Part shown: piece after piece, positions 42,694 through 50,939 of the stretch
Layout of the letters: the number at the start of each line of letters is the position of its first letter
Numbering within the stretch: the stretch's first letter is position 1
NCBI RefSeq assembly: GCF_036014215.1
Contig: NZ_CP107921.1
Span: 124,001-188,000 of the forward strand
Source: Streptomyces sp. NBC_00440
GTDB lineage: Bacteria; Actinomycetota; Actinomycetes; Streptomycetales; Streptomycetaceae
Direction: 5' to 3'
DNA: 64,000 bases
Notes under the pieces: model-generated
The model's input: only the letters and a program-made list of their open reading frames with translations
The model's database searches: none
Told to the model about the DNA's origin: nothing
Program-made: the position numbers and the translations under genes

Positions 42694-43035
42694 CCGCCTG
42701 CCCTCGCCCTAGGAATCAGTTGCGCACACGTGATCGCGATTGCGTCGCATCGCGCACAAGAGTGCAGGATTCACTGCGTCCACAGCTAGACCCATGCCAC
42801 CAGCACTCTGTGAAGATCCGCTGAACACCACACTCCGCGCCGGGGACGGGTCCCGGAACAGGGAGGGGTCCCACGTCCGCTGACGGGCCCGGGAACGGTG
42901 AACCGCCCGGACCGGTAGTGGTACGCAGCCATGCGGTCTAGGATTCCCCTCCGCCCAAATGTTCCTGACGGGACATCAGCACCAGCACCTGCCCGCTCGC
43001 TCCCGCGCACTCCCCCACCCCGTAGGAGACTCATC
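42694..43035. promoter_or_regulatory. Divergent PLC/lipase promoter region, 340 bases
   Basis: No gene is visible. A plus-strand -10-like TAGGAT lies at about 42939-42944 and the lipase ribosome binding site TAGGAG at 43023-43028. No clear PHO box was found for the PLC gene. Confidence 0.4.
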
Positions 43036-43746
43036 ATGCGACGCGGATCCTCCGTGCTGCTCGCCCTGCTCGGCGCTCTGGCTCTGATCTGGGGCACAGC
43101 CCCCGCCTCCCTGGCCGCACAGCGAGCCACCGAGCGAGCCACCGTACGGGCGGCGCACAACCCTGTGATCTTCGTGCATGGCTACAACGCCGACCCGGGC
43201 GTCTGGGGCAGCATGATCAGCGACTTCAAGTCCGACGGCTACACCGACGACCAGTTGTTCAGCTGGGGCTATGACACGCACCAGTCCGTCAACGAGGTCC
43301 TCGCCGGGCAGTTCGCCGACTACGTCAACAACGTGCTGCGCACGACCGGAGCGTCGAAGGTCGATCTGGTCGCGCACTCCTTCGGCAGCCTGACCACCCG
43401 CTGGTACGTCAAGTTCCTCGGCGGCACCGGCACGGTGGACCACTGGGTATCCCTGGGAGGGCCGAACCACGGCACGTACCTCACCTGGGCATGTGTGATC
43501 TGGGATCAGGCGTGCCGGGACATGTCGCCGGGCTCGTACGTGCAGGACCAGCTGGCCGCCGGCGACGAGACACCGGGCGCGGTGAAGTACGCGACCTTCT
43601 GGTCGGAGTGCGACGAGGTCATCGACCCGGACAGCAGCGTCGCCCTGGACGGCGCGGTCAACACGGGCGCGGGCTGCCTGAAACACAATGACCTGCTGGG
43701 GGACGCCGGAGTGTCCCAGGGGGTAAGGGACTTCCTCGGTCACTGA
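43036..43746 (+). CDS. Secreted lipase (LipA/EstA-like)
   Basis: 236 residues. Signal peptide MRRGSSVLLALLGALALIWG ending near PASLAAQ. The small alpha/beta lipase core has NPVIFVHGYNADPGVWGSM, nucleophile Ser115 in VAHSFGSL, and the acid/base pair suggested by DEVIDPDSS and LKHNDLLGD. Length and motifs match the class I.7-like small secreted triacylglycerol lipases of Streptomyces. Paired with PLC it suggests extracellular lipid use. Confidence 0.9.
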   Translation: MRRGSSVLLALLGALALIWGTAPASLAAQRATERATVRAAHNPVIFVHGYNADPGVWGSMISDFKSDGYTDDQLFSWGYDTHQSVNEVLAGQFADYVNNVLRTTGASKVDLVAHSFGSLTTRWYVKFLGGTGTVDHWVSLGGPNHGTYLTWACVIWDQACRDMSPGSYVQDQLAAGDETPGAVKYATFWSECDEVIDPDSSVALDGAVNTGAGCLKHNDLLGDAGVSQGVRDFLGH

Positions 43747-43830
43747 CCGGCGGCTGCCACGGTGCTGCACACTCCCCACACATCCGGACCCCTTGACCCC
43801 GGGAGCCGGCCGATCCTACCTTCCCCTCGG

Positions 43831-43842
43831 GAAAGCGCTTTC
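43831..43842. promoter_or_regulatory. LacI/GalR-type operator
   Basis: The perfect palindrome GAAAGCGCTTTC lies 69 bases before the ATG at 43911. CG-centred palindromes of this form are the classic targets of LacI-family sugar regulators (CcpA cre, CebR-like sites). Confidence 0.65.
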
Positions 43843-43910
43843 TCCAGCGGTGGGGAGTGCCGTTCCGATGATCCACACCGGATTCCCGCAGCAGCGAGAG
43901 GACCCCTGGG

Positions 43911-45098
43911 ATGCGCCTCGGAAGAACGCACAACTCCGCCCCACCTACCGTCAGGAACGCCCCGCGGAATCGGGGGCGGGGCTGGGCGGCCGCCTCCCTC
44001 GCCGTAGTCGTCGCCGCACTGACGGCCCTCGCCCCCACGGCTTCCGCAAGCTCCGGCTTCACCGTCTTCACCAATGAGCGCGGCGCGGACACACCCGGCC
44101 TTCAGCAGTACGGCGCCGTCAAGTCCACGGTCGTCTACGACTATTACGCGCTGACCTGCGACACCGACGGGTGCTACTCGAACGGCGGAGCACTCCCGTC
44201 CGAAGCCGCCTACGAGAGCAAGGTCAAGGAGTACATGGGCGCGAGCCAGTTCGGCGGCGGCGCCACCGCCCCGGTCGTACTCGACTTCGAGAACATCGTG
44301 CTCACGGCGGAGTCCGGGCAGGCGGCGACCAACGCCCTCAACCTCTGGAAGCAGCTCATCACCTGGACCCACAGGGCCGCGCCGTCCGCGCCGGTCGGCA
44401 TGTACGGGTACGACTCGTCGACCACCAACAACAGCCTCACCCAGCAGTTGCACCAGAACGGCCTGCTCGACTTCTTCGCGCCCCGCGCCTACCGCGGCAG
44501 CTCCCAGACGGATGCCGCGTGGACCAGCACGCTCGACGCGGCGGTCGCCAACGACCACTCACTCGCACCCGGCCAGCCCATCTATCCGTATATTTCACCG
44601 AGTTGGGACGGCAGCCCGGGTGGCGCCTATATGTCGGGCACCACCTGGGGCTACACCATCGACCAGCTCAAGGCGAAAACGGACGGCGCGGTCGTCTGGG
44701 AGCCGTCCGCCAACGACGCCTCGGCCTGCAACTGGGTGGCGCAGAACGCGTACGAGATGGGTGCCCTCACCGGTACGCCGAGCAGCGGCCCGCTGACCGC
44801 CACCGCGACCCCGCCGAGCGGCAACTGCACGGTGCCGCGCGGGAGTACCACCGCCGTTCCCGTCACCGTCACCAACACCTCGGGTTCCACCACGGCGGCG
44901 ACCCAGATGCAGTCGTTCACGGGCGGATCGGGATTCAGCGGCAGCTGGCAGTACTGGAACGTGCCGTCCCTCGCGCCGGGGGCGTCGTTCCGTACGTCGC
45001 TGCCGCTGGCCGTCGCGTCCTCGCAGTCCACCAGCACGGCGCTGCTCCACATCCGGACCGGGCTGAGCGACACACGCTGGGCAGTCGTCGTGAAGTAG
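43911..45098 (+). CDS. Secreted barrel-type hydrolase candidate with C-terminal CARDB-like domain
   Basis: 395 residues. Signal peptide with long N-region, cleaved near TASA-SSGF. The catalytic-looking part (about 50-290) has APVVLDFENIVLTAESGQAATNALNLWKQL, containing an acidic DFE at the end of a strand, and VGMYGYD, FAPRAYRG and GAVVWEPSANDASACNW. This is reminiscent of hyaluronidase/GH25-like TIM barrels. The C-terminal 100 residues form a CARDB/APHP-type sandwich (VPVTVTNTSGSTT). The LacI-type palindrome upstream supports a glycan-degrading role. The family is not firmly identified. Confidence 0.65.
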   Translation: MRLGRTHNSAPPTVRNAPRNRGRGWAAASLAVVVAALTALAPTASASSGFTVFTNERGADTPGLQQYGAVKSTVVYDYYALTCDTDGCYSNGGALPSEAAYESKVKEYMGASQFGGGATAPVVLDFENIVLTAESGQAATNALNLWKQLITWTHRAAPSAPVGMYGYDSSTTNNSLTQQLHQNGLLDFFAPRAYRGSSQTDAAWTSTLDAAVANDHSLAPGQPIYPYISPSWDGSPGGAYMSGTTWGYTIDQLKAKTDGAVVWEPSANDASACNWVAQNAYEMGALTGTPSSGPLTATATPPSGNCTVPRGSTTAVPVTVTNTSGSTTAATQMQSFTGGSGFSGSWQYWNVPSLAPGASFRTSLPLAVASSQSTSTALLHIRTGLSDTRWAVVVK

Positions 45099-45135
45099 GC
45101 ACGTGCGACCCGGTCAGGTCATCCGGACCGGGCTC

Positions 45136-46005
45136 TCAGAAGACGGGTGGCCCCTGTTCGATACGGCGCATGACCGGCTCGAACCGGTCGAGCCCTTCGC
45201 CGGTCTGCAGCCGGCGTTCGTCCCACCAGGTGGCGCCGGCCTCGATGAGCGGTCCGATCACGTCATGTGCCCTGGCGGCGGCAGTGGGGCTCGCGCCGCC
45301 CACGACGATCTCGAAGGGAGCGTCGTGGGCGTCGGCGCGCAGCCGGTGAAGGTAGGCGACCAGTTCGCGCACCTCGTCGACGGGCGGAATCTGTCCGTGC
45401 TTGGCCGATGCGAAGAGGGGAACCGCGCCGTCCCAGCGGGCAGCGCGGCGCATCGGCGGGCGGTTGGGCCAGAATCCGCCGATCCACACCGGCGGGCGGG
45501 GGCGCTGCACCGTGGCGGGCAGCAGGGTCACATCGCGGACCGTGTAGTGCTGTCCTTCGCACGTGACGGGCGTGCCCGACCAGTAGCGCCGCAGCAGCTC
45601 CAGGCCTTCGTCCAGGCGCCCGGCGAGCACCCGCGGGTCGGTCGGCTCGCCGAAACTTCCGTACTCGTCCTCGATCGGGCCGCCGAGCCCCGCGCCGAAG
45701 ATCACCCTGCCGCCGCTGAGGGCATCGAGGGTGGCCACCTGGCGGGCGAGCTGCTCCGGGCGGCGCCGGGCGACCGGGGTGACCAGGGTGCCCAGCCTGA
45801 GCGTGGTGGTCGCCAGCGCCGCAGCGGTCAGGAGCATCCACGGGTCCCCGAAGGGCACGCCCTGCCGCTCGCGCTTGTCGTGCACCACGTGGTCCCAGAC
45901 GAACAGCCCGTCCCAGCCTGCCTGTTCGGCGGCTGCGGCCACTTCGGCCACGGTCCTGGGGTCTGCGAAATCACCGAAGTTCGGAATGTTGACCGAGAAA
46001 CGCAT
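45136..46005 (-). CDS. LLM-class flavin-dependent oxidoreductase
   Basis: 289 residues from ATG 46005 (RFSVNIPNFGDFADPRTVAEVAAAAEQAGWDGLFVWDHV). The luciferase-like TIM barrel has RLGTLVTPVARRRPEQLARQVATLDALSGGRVIFGAGLG and PPVWIGGFWP. These use FMNH2 or F420. Substrate unknown. A second LLM gene lies 2 kb away on the same strand, but a secreted-protein gene separates them. Confidence 0.9.
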   Translation of the reverse strand: MRFSVNIPNFGDFADPRTVAEVAAAAEQAGWDGLFVWDHVVHDKRERQGVPFGDPWMLLTAAALATTTLRLGTLVTPVARRRPEQLARQVATLDALSGGRVIFGAGLGGPIEDEYGSFGEPTDPRVLAGRLDEGLELLRRYWSGTPVTCEGQHYTVRDVTLLPATVQRPRPPVWIGGFWPNRPPMRRAARWDGAVPLFASAKHGQIPPVDEVRELVAYLHRLRADAHDAPFEIVVGGASPTAAARAHDVIGPLIEAGATWWDERRLQTGEGLDRFEPVMRRIEQGPPVF

Positions 46006-46097
46006 TCCCGCATCCTGCTGCATGACGACGAAGCGGGCAATCGAACAGCCGGGGCTGCTCATCGCCCGACCGGCGGTGGCAGCCCCCGGAGTTCCCG

Positions 46098-46991
46098 CTA
46101 CCGGCCGGCCGCCGCGGCGGCGTTGCCCTCCACCGTGACCTGCTGGCCTTGCCCGGTGGTCTTCGACGTGGTGCTCAGGCAGCTGCCCGACGCCGGGTCG
46201 CTGACGGTGGGGAGGCTCCCCGTGTAGTCAGTACCCGCCTCGGTGCCGACGGGCTTCCCGTAGGTCACGGTGACCTGCTGGCTGCAGCCGGCCGTGAGGT
46301 AGGGCTCGATGAAGCCCTGGTCGGCGTTCTTGAACCGGCCCGAGGACGACGGGAGGCCGAAGCTCCCGATGTGCGCCACGGAAGCGCCGGTCGCGGTCTG
46401 GATGACGTCTCCCGACATCAGCTGAGTGTCGCCGGTGACACTGGCGCGCTTGAGGACGAGCGAGTACATGGTGCCCGGCGTGTAGGGGAACTGGACCGCG
46501 CAGCTCACTCCGGCGCCGCCGTCCGCACCGTAGTTGCAGTGGGTGTCCGTCGTGGTGGCGTCCGCGTTGAAGGAGCTGAAGACCGCCTGGAGCATGTGGT
46601 GCCCGTTCGCGTCCACGGGCTTCGGCTGGAATCCGGCGTACGGCCGGGTGCCGCTCTCCAGCGTCGTGTAGTAGGCGAAGTAGATGCCGGACGCGTCCGG
46701 AGCGGAATCCACGGACATCGGCAGCGTCAGCGTGGTCACCGGGGTCGGCGCGTTCGTGGTCCAGCGCAAGGTGGGGGTGGACGCCCACGACTGGCCCGCC
46801 GCGCCGAGGGCCAGGAGGGCGGTGGCGCCGAGGACGATGCCCGACCTGACGAGACGGCGCCTCGGCTTTCTGCCGGCCGAAACCGTGGACGAACCTCTGC
46901 GGGATGTAGCCGTACTGGATGCACCCGTACTGGATGGACCCGTACTCGATGAACTCGGGCTGGACGTACCCATGCTGAATGGCGTGCGCAT
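46098..46991 (-). CDS. Secreted protein of unknown function with repeat-rich N-terminus
   Basis: 297 residues from ATG 46991 (GGAG just upstream). The first 45 residues are Ser/Thr/Gly repeats (SSTGPSSTGASSTATS) encoded by 15-base tandem repeats. RKPRRRLVRSGIVLGATALLALGAAGQSWA then forms a signal-like segment. The mature part (STPTLRWTTNAPTPVTTLTLPMSV, then GYDYTGSLPTVSD-like region) resembles extracellular beta-sandwich proteins such as DUF3472 neighbours, but no family is recognised. Unusual placement of low-complexity sequence before the signal. Confidence 0.75.
   Translation of the reverse strand: MRTPFSMGTSSPSSSSTGPSSTGASSTATSRRGSSTVSAGRKPRRRLVRSGIVLGATALLALGAAGQSWASTPTLRWTTNAPTPVTTLTLPMSVDSAPDASGIYFAYYTTLESGTRPYAGFQPKPVDANGHHMLQAVFSSFNADATTTDTHCNYGADGGAGVSCAVQFPYTPGTMYSLVLKRASVTGDTQLMSGDVIQTATGASVAHIGSFGLPSSSGRFKNADQGFIEPYLTAGCSQQVTVTYGKPVGTEAGTDYTGSLPTVSDPASGSCLSTTSKTTGQGQQVTVEGNAAAAAGR
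46906..46980 (-). repeat. Five 15-base tandem repeats
   Basis: Units at 46906, 46921, 46936, 46951 and 46966 (consensus GNACCCGTACTGGAT) encode a five-residue Ser/Thr/Gly repeat at the protein N-terminus. The outer copies are more diverged. Confidence 0.75.
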
Positions 46992-47202
46992 GTCATCTCC
47001 TGACAGCCGGTGTGCGGGTTGGGCGTCAGCATGTAAGCGATTGCTATCACACCGCAAGGGGTTCGCCATGTTTCTGTCTTTTACTATGGCCAGAGCCCAC
47101 GGGCGCAGTAGTAACCGGTCACCTTCCGGGGGTAATTGACCCCGACCGGCGCCCGGCGGCCACTGACCACCGTCCGTGCGACGCCCGACCCGCCGCTGTC
47201 CG

Positions 47203-48114
47203 TCAGCGGATGGTCCCCGACACCGGGTCCAGGACCTTCTCGGTGAGGAGCTCAAGGAGCCTGCGGTCCTCCTCGGCGGTGCCGCGCCGCGCAGGCGAGT
47301 CGGGCGCCGTGTCCAGGAGCAGATGAGTGGCGCCCAGGTCCGCCAGCGCCACAAGGTCCTCGCGGATCTGGTCGAGTGTGCCGTGGCCCACCGGGTGCTC
47401 GCCGTCGATCACCGTCCCGGTGACCCGGATCTGGAGCCGGGGCACGAGAGCGGGGGCCGCCCGTCCTGCACGCTCCGCCTCTTCGGCGAGCACCGGCAGC
47501 GCCGCACGCATGGCGGGCAGCGTCGCCAGATAGGGGTGCCAGCCCTCCCCGAGCCGGGCCGCACGCCTGAGGGCGGCAGGTGAATTGCCGCCCACCCAGA
47601 CGGGGAGGCCGGGCCGGCTCTGCGGGGCCGGGGCGGTGTGCACGTCCTCGTACGAGACGTACTCGCCCCGGAAGGTGGTGGGGTCCTCGGTCCAGGCGGC
47701 GCGGATCGCCGCCAGATACTCGTCCGCGATCCGGCCGCGCTCGGTGAACGGCACGCCCAGCGCGGCGTATTCGGCCCGCGACCAGCCGGTCCCGGCGCCG
47801 AGGATGAAGCCTCCGGGGTTCAGGCAGTCGATGTTGGCCGCCAGCCGTGCGGTGTGCAGCGGGTGGCGGTAGGGGATCACCGTGACGGTCGTCCCGAGCG
47901 TGAGCCCCGGCACCCGCCCCGCGAGGTGTGCCGCGAGCACGAACTGGTCGAAGAAGGGGGCCGGATACGCCTCGTGCACGTCAGCGGTCACCGCGACATG
48001 ATCGGAGATCATCGCGAAGGAGTAGCCCAACTCCTTTGCGTCCAGGGCCTGCTGGACGAGGGAATCAGGGGTGGTACCGGGACCGAAATTGAGTATGTTG
48101 ACGCCGAATTTCAT
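47203..48114 (-). CDS. LLM-class F420-dependent oxidoreductase
   Basis: 303 residues: KFGVNILNFGPGTTPDSLVQQALDAKELGYSFAMISDHV, GLTLGTTVTVIPYRHPLHTARLAANIDCLNPGGFILGAGTGW, LPVWVGGNSPAALRRAARLGEGWHPY. The motif set fits the actinobacterial F420-dependent branch. CAGGAG precedes the ATG. Single-gene unit. Confidence 0.9.
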   Translation of the reverse strand: MKFGVNILNFGPGTTPDSLVQQALDAKELGYSFAMISDHVAVTADVHEAYPAPFFDQFVLAAHLAGRVPGLTLGTTVTVIPYRHPLHTARLAANIDCLNPGGFILGAGTGWSRAEYAALGVPFTERGRIADEYLAAIRAAWTEDPTTFRGEYVSYEDVHTAPAPQSRPGLPVWVGGNSPAALRRAARLGEGWHPYLATLPAMRAALPVLAEEAERAGRAAPALVPRLQIRVTGTVIDGEHPVGHGTLDQIREDLVALADLGATHLLLDTAPDSPARRGTAEEDRRLLELLTEKVLDPVSGTIR

Positions 48115-48213
48115 CAGGAGAGCGTAACAATCATCCTGAACCGGGGCACGCTCCCCCGGGGCGCACGCCCGTTCGCCCCTCCGCGTACCCTCGCTCCCGG
48201 CACTACCCGGCGC

Positions 48214-49080
48214 TCACCGAAGGTCCTGATCAGCCGGTGCGCAGCGGCAGTTGGTGCCGGAAGCGGCGTGGCCGCTGTCGGCCGCGGCGCTGCTCGGCAG
48301 AAGTCCGTACCGCTGCGCCCGCAAGACAGCCGACAGCCGGTCGCTGGTGCCCAGCTTCCGGTAGATGCTTCCCATGTGCTTGTGGACCGTACTGACGGAC
48401 ATCCCTAATCGCCTGCCGATGGAGGCAGCGGTGAGCGATTCGCCCAGGAGAAGGAGAACGGTGGTCTCCCTGGCCGTCAGCCGCACGTTTCCGGCGGTTT
48501 CATGGGCGCCGACGCGATCAGCGACGGGCAGCGCCTCTTCCCACCTCCGGAGATAGCGGCACTGTTTTTCAACACCGGCGAGAAGCGGTTGTACCCGCCG
48601 TGCGTAAGCGAGGTGCTCCGCAGTGAACTCGGACTCCTGCCGGTACACCAGGTACCCGTGGATGGGTTCGAACCGGCCTGCCAGCGGGAGCGCCAGAACG
48701 CTGCTCGCGCCGAAGGTCTCCCTGGCGACGGCGGCTGCTTCACTGTTCCGCCAGACCCGTCCGCCCGTAATGCTGCGGGCCGTGACGGGTACCAGCTCCC
48801 CGGTTGCCCGGTAGAAGTCCGTGAAAGGAGAACCCGTCCGGATGCAGGCCTGCGCGTCCTCATCGACGGTGCGGTCGCTCATCCCGCCGGGTGTCCACAC
48901 GTCGAGGCCCGGGGAACCATCGTTCCATTCCTCGGCTTTGCGGATCGCATGGCCGGCTCCCAGAGAGCGGAGGAGATGGCCGGTAAGAAGCGGTAACAAC
49001 CTGTCGTGATGTCGTTCGTGCAGGGCTGCGACCGCCAGTTCCAGCATCTCCTCGTAAGCCCGCTCGGACACTCGGGACAT
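48214..49080 (-). CDS. LuxR-type HTH regulator with GAF-like sensor
   Basis: 288 residues from ATG 49080, with AGGAGGGCCC directly upstream. The N-terminal 200 residues are a GAF-like sensor half (SITGGRVWRNSEAAAVARETFGASSVLALPLAGRFEPIHGYLVYRQESEFTAEHLAYARRVQPLL). The C-terminal GerE domain reads LTARETTVLLLLGESLTAASIGRRLGMSVSTVHKHMGSIYRKLGTSDRLSAVLRAQ. No receiver domain is present. A 22-base palindrome sits just before its ribosome binding site. Confidence 0.9.
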   Translation of the reverse strand: MSRVSERAYEEMLELAVAALHERHHDRLLPLLTGHLLRSLGAGHAIRKAEEWNDGSPGLDVWTPGGMSDRTVDEDAQACIRTGSPFTDFYRATGELVPVTARSITGGRVWRNSEAAAVARETFGASSVLALPLAGRFEPIHGYLVYRQESEFTAEHLAYARRVQPLLAGVEKQCRYLRRWEEALPVADRVGAHETAGNVRLTARETTVLLLLGESLTAASIGRRLGMSVSTVHKHMGSIYRKLGTSDRLSAVLRAQRYGLLPSSAAADSGHAASGTNCRCAPADQDLR

Positions 49081-49094
49081 GGGCCCTCCTCTGT

Positions 49095-49116
49095 CTATGG
49101 GTACTTGTACCCATAG
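49095..49116. promoter_or_regulatory. 22-base perfect palindrome upstream of luxR gene
   Basis: CTATGGGTAC, two central bases TT, then GTACCCATAG: 10-bp perfect arms, 14 bases before the luxR-type ATG on the minus strand and adjacent to AGGAGG. Either a strong operator or an mRNA hairpin that could hide the ribosome binding site. Confidence 0.8.
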
Positions 49117-49294
49117 CGGCGGGCGACCTGGTCCGGCCACGATGACGTTCTGGAAGCGGTCGGCAGGCGTGGGCCCGAGGCAGCTCCAGACCTTACGACT
49201 CAGCTCTCTGGTGCCGATCGGAAGGCGCCGACCGGCTGAGACACGCGATGCGGGACGGCGTCATCCGTCCCGTGGATACGGGGGGTTCAACCAC

Positions 49295-49780
49295 GTGATC
49301 CGTAAAACGCTGACGGGACGGCCCAGGGCGGTTCGCACGGCGCGCGCCGTCGCAACTGCCGCGGTGAGCCTGGGCCTCGCCCTCATGGCGGCCCTGACGT
49401 TCGCGGCTCCGGCGACCGCCGGAAGCGTCCCGGCCTGGATCGACAACCACACCGGGCGGCACCTCGGTGGTGCCCGGTTCTCTCACGGCAGCTCAAAGTG
49501 CAAAGTGTGGAACTACGACGGGAACGACGACAGCACTTCGCACTATGGCTCCTACCGGTGCCAGAAGGTGACCGTCCAACCGCACACGAACACCGGCACC
49601 TGGGACGACATGGATGCCGTCACCGTCTTCAGCAGCAGTTACTACTACATCCGCTGGGCGCTCCCGCACGGGCGGTGGGCGCCGTACCACAAGGTCAGTG
49701 CAGGGGTGTACACACGGTTCCACGGTCTGCACACAGCCAAGTGCTACAGCGGCACACACGTACATTGCAGCGTCGTCTGA
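49295..49780 (+). CDS. Small secreted cysteine-containing protein
   Basis: 161 residues from GTG 49295. A signal peptide (RAVATAAVSLGLALMAALTFAAPATAGS) leads to a mature domain of about 120 residues, with four cysteines in SSKCKVWN, YRCQKV, TAKCYSG and HVHCSVV, likely two disulfides, and many aromatics (SSSYYYIRWALPHGRWAPYH). No family recognised. No strong ribosome binding site. Confidence 0.7.
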   Translation: MIRKTLTGRPRAVRTARAVATAAVSLGLALMAALTFAAPATAGSVPAWIDNHTGRHLGGARFSHGSSKCKVWNYDGNDDSTSHYGSYRCQKVTVQPHTNTGTWDDMDAVTVFSSSYYYIRWALPHGRWAPYHKVSAGVYTRFHGLHTAKCYSGTHVHCSVV

Positions 49781-49859
49781 CCCGGAACTCCTGCGCCGGG
49801 CCGGCCAGCCGCTCCGCGCCGCCCGGAACCGGCGGGCGGCCCGGGGCGGCTGGTGCACG

Positions 49860-50759
49860 TCAGAGCTCCGGCCGCACCGGGACGAATCCGCTGTCGAGCA
49901 GCCGGGGCAGGTAGTTCCTGACCGCTGCGACCGTCTGGGACCGGTTGCCGCCGCCGTCGTGGCAGAGCACGATCGAGCCGTCCTTGACGTCGCGCAGCAC
50001 GGAGTTGGTGATGCTGCGCGTCCCGGGCCGCGCCCAGTCGTTGGTGTCCACCGACCAGCCAAGCGGTTCCATGCCCAGGTCGGCGCAGATCCCGAGGGTG
50101 ACCGGGTTCCAGTCGCCGTACGGTGCGCGGGCCCAGTCGGGCGGAGCGCCGAGCACCTTCTCGATCAGATCGCTGGTCCGGGCGAGTTCGGACCGGGCTG
50201 CGGCCGGCTTCAACTTGGTGAGCTGGGGGTGGGTCCAGGAATGGTTGGCGACGGCGTGTCCGCCGTTCGCGATGTCGTGCAGCAACTGCGGGTACTGGAC
50301 GGCGTTCTCACCGATGACGCAGAACGTCGCCTGCACGTTGTACTGGGCCAGGATGCGCAGCACCTGGGGCGTGTACTGGGGGTCGGGACCGTCGTCGAAG
50401 GTGAGCGCGATTCTTCGGCCACTGTCCTCCAGCGAGTACACCGCATGGGTGCGGACCGCCGGGTTGTGGGAGGGGGCGCCCATGGATGTCTCGCCCGCGA
50501 AGGGCCGTAGCCGGTAGGTGGGGGGACGGGCGGCCGCCGCTGCAGGTGGTCCGGCGGCCGGTGGGGGCTGGACGCGGTGTGGGGGTGGGGCGGCGGCCGG
50601 TGCCTGTGAAGGATGTGCGGCAGCGGCTGAACCGGCGTTGCCACCGGAGGGGCCGTACACCCGGGAGACCACTCCCCCGACAGCCAAAGCGCCCAGACCG
50701 ACCGCGGCGCGCACGAATCGGCGGCGCCCTTGCGTATTAATGTGATTTTCAGACTGCAT
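49860..50759 (-). CDS. Tat-exported polysaccharide deacetylase (NodB family)
   Basis: 299 residues. N-terminal GRRRFVRAAVGLGALAVGG Tat-type signal, then a Pro/Ala-rich spacer (about 45-80). The NodB domain has LTFDDGPDPQYTP (catalytic base and metal Asp), VANHSWTHPQLTK (metal histidines), RAPYGDWNP and IVLCHDGGGNRSQT. It removes N- or O-acetyl groups from peptidoglycan, chitin or xylan outside the membrane. Confidence 0.93.
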   Translation of the reverse strand: MQSENHINTQGRRRFVRAAVGLGALAVGGVVSRVYGPSGGNAGSAAAAHPSQAPAAAPPPHRVQPPPAAGPPAAAAARPPTYRLRPFAGETSMGAPSHNPAVRTHAVYSLEDSGRRIALTFDDGPDPQYTPQVLRILAQYNVQATFCVIGENAVQYPQLLHDIANGGHAVANHSWTHPQLTKLKPAAARSELARTSDLIEKVLGAPPDWARAPYGDWNPVTLGICADLGMEPLGWSVDTNDWARPGTRSITNSVLRDVKDGSIVLCHDGGGNRSQTVAAVRNYLPRLLDSGFVPVRPEL

Positions 50760-50876
50760 GGCACCGTACTGCCATACGCGGCGGCGATCACCCGGCCGAC
50801 ACGGCCCGACATGCGTCCGATTCCACTCCGTCGGGCCAATCCGTCGCCAGCCCCGTCCGCGACACGCCGTGGTTTT

Positions 50877-50897
50877 CCCGGTCCGGGCGGGACCGGG
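50877..50897 (-). terminator. Terminator after the Ni/Co permease gene
   Basis: CCCGGTCC (50877-50884) pairs with GGACCGGG (50890-50897) across a 5-base loop, 43 bases beyond the permease stop. Confidence 0.6.
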
Positions 50898-50939
50898 GCG
50901 TCCGAGTGCCCCGGTCCGCCGCGCGCGGGAGGCGCCCGT

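Noticed and set aside
42694..43035. Possible PHO boxes before the phospholipase C gene
   Set aside because: No GTTCACC-type direct repeats with 11-base spacing were found.
48655..48672. GATGGGTTCGAACCGGCC, resembling a tRNA T-loop
   Set aside because: It lies inside the LuxR coding sequence and no acceptor, D or anticodon arms could be folded around it.
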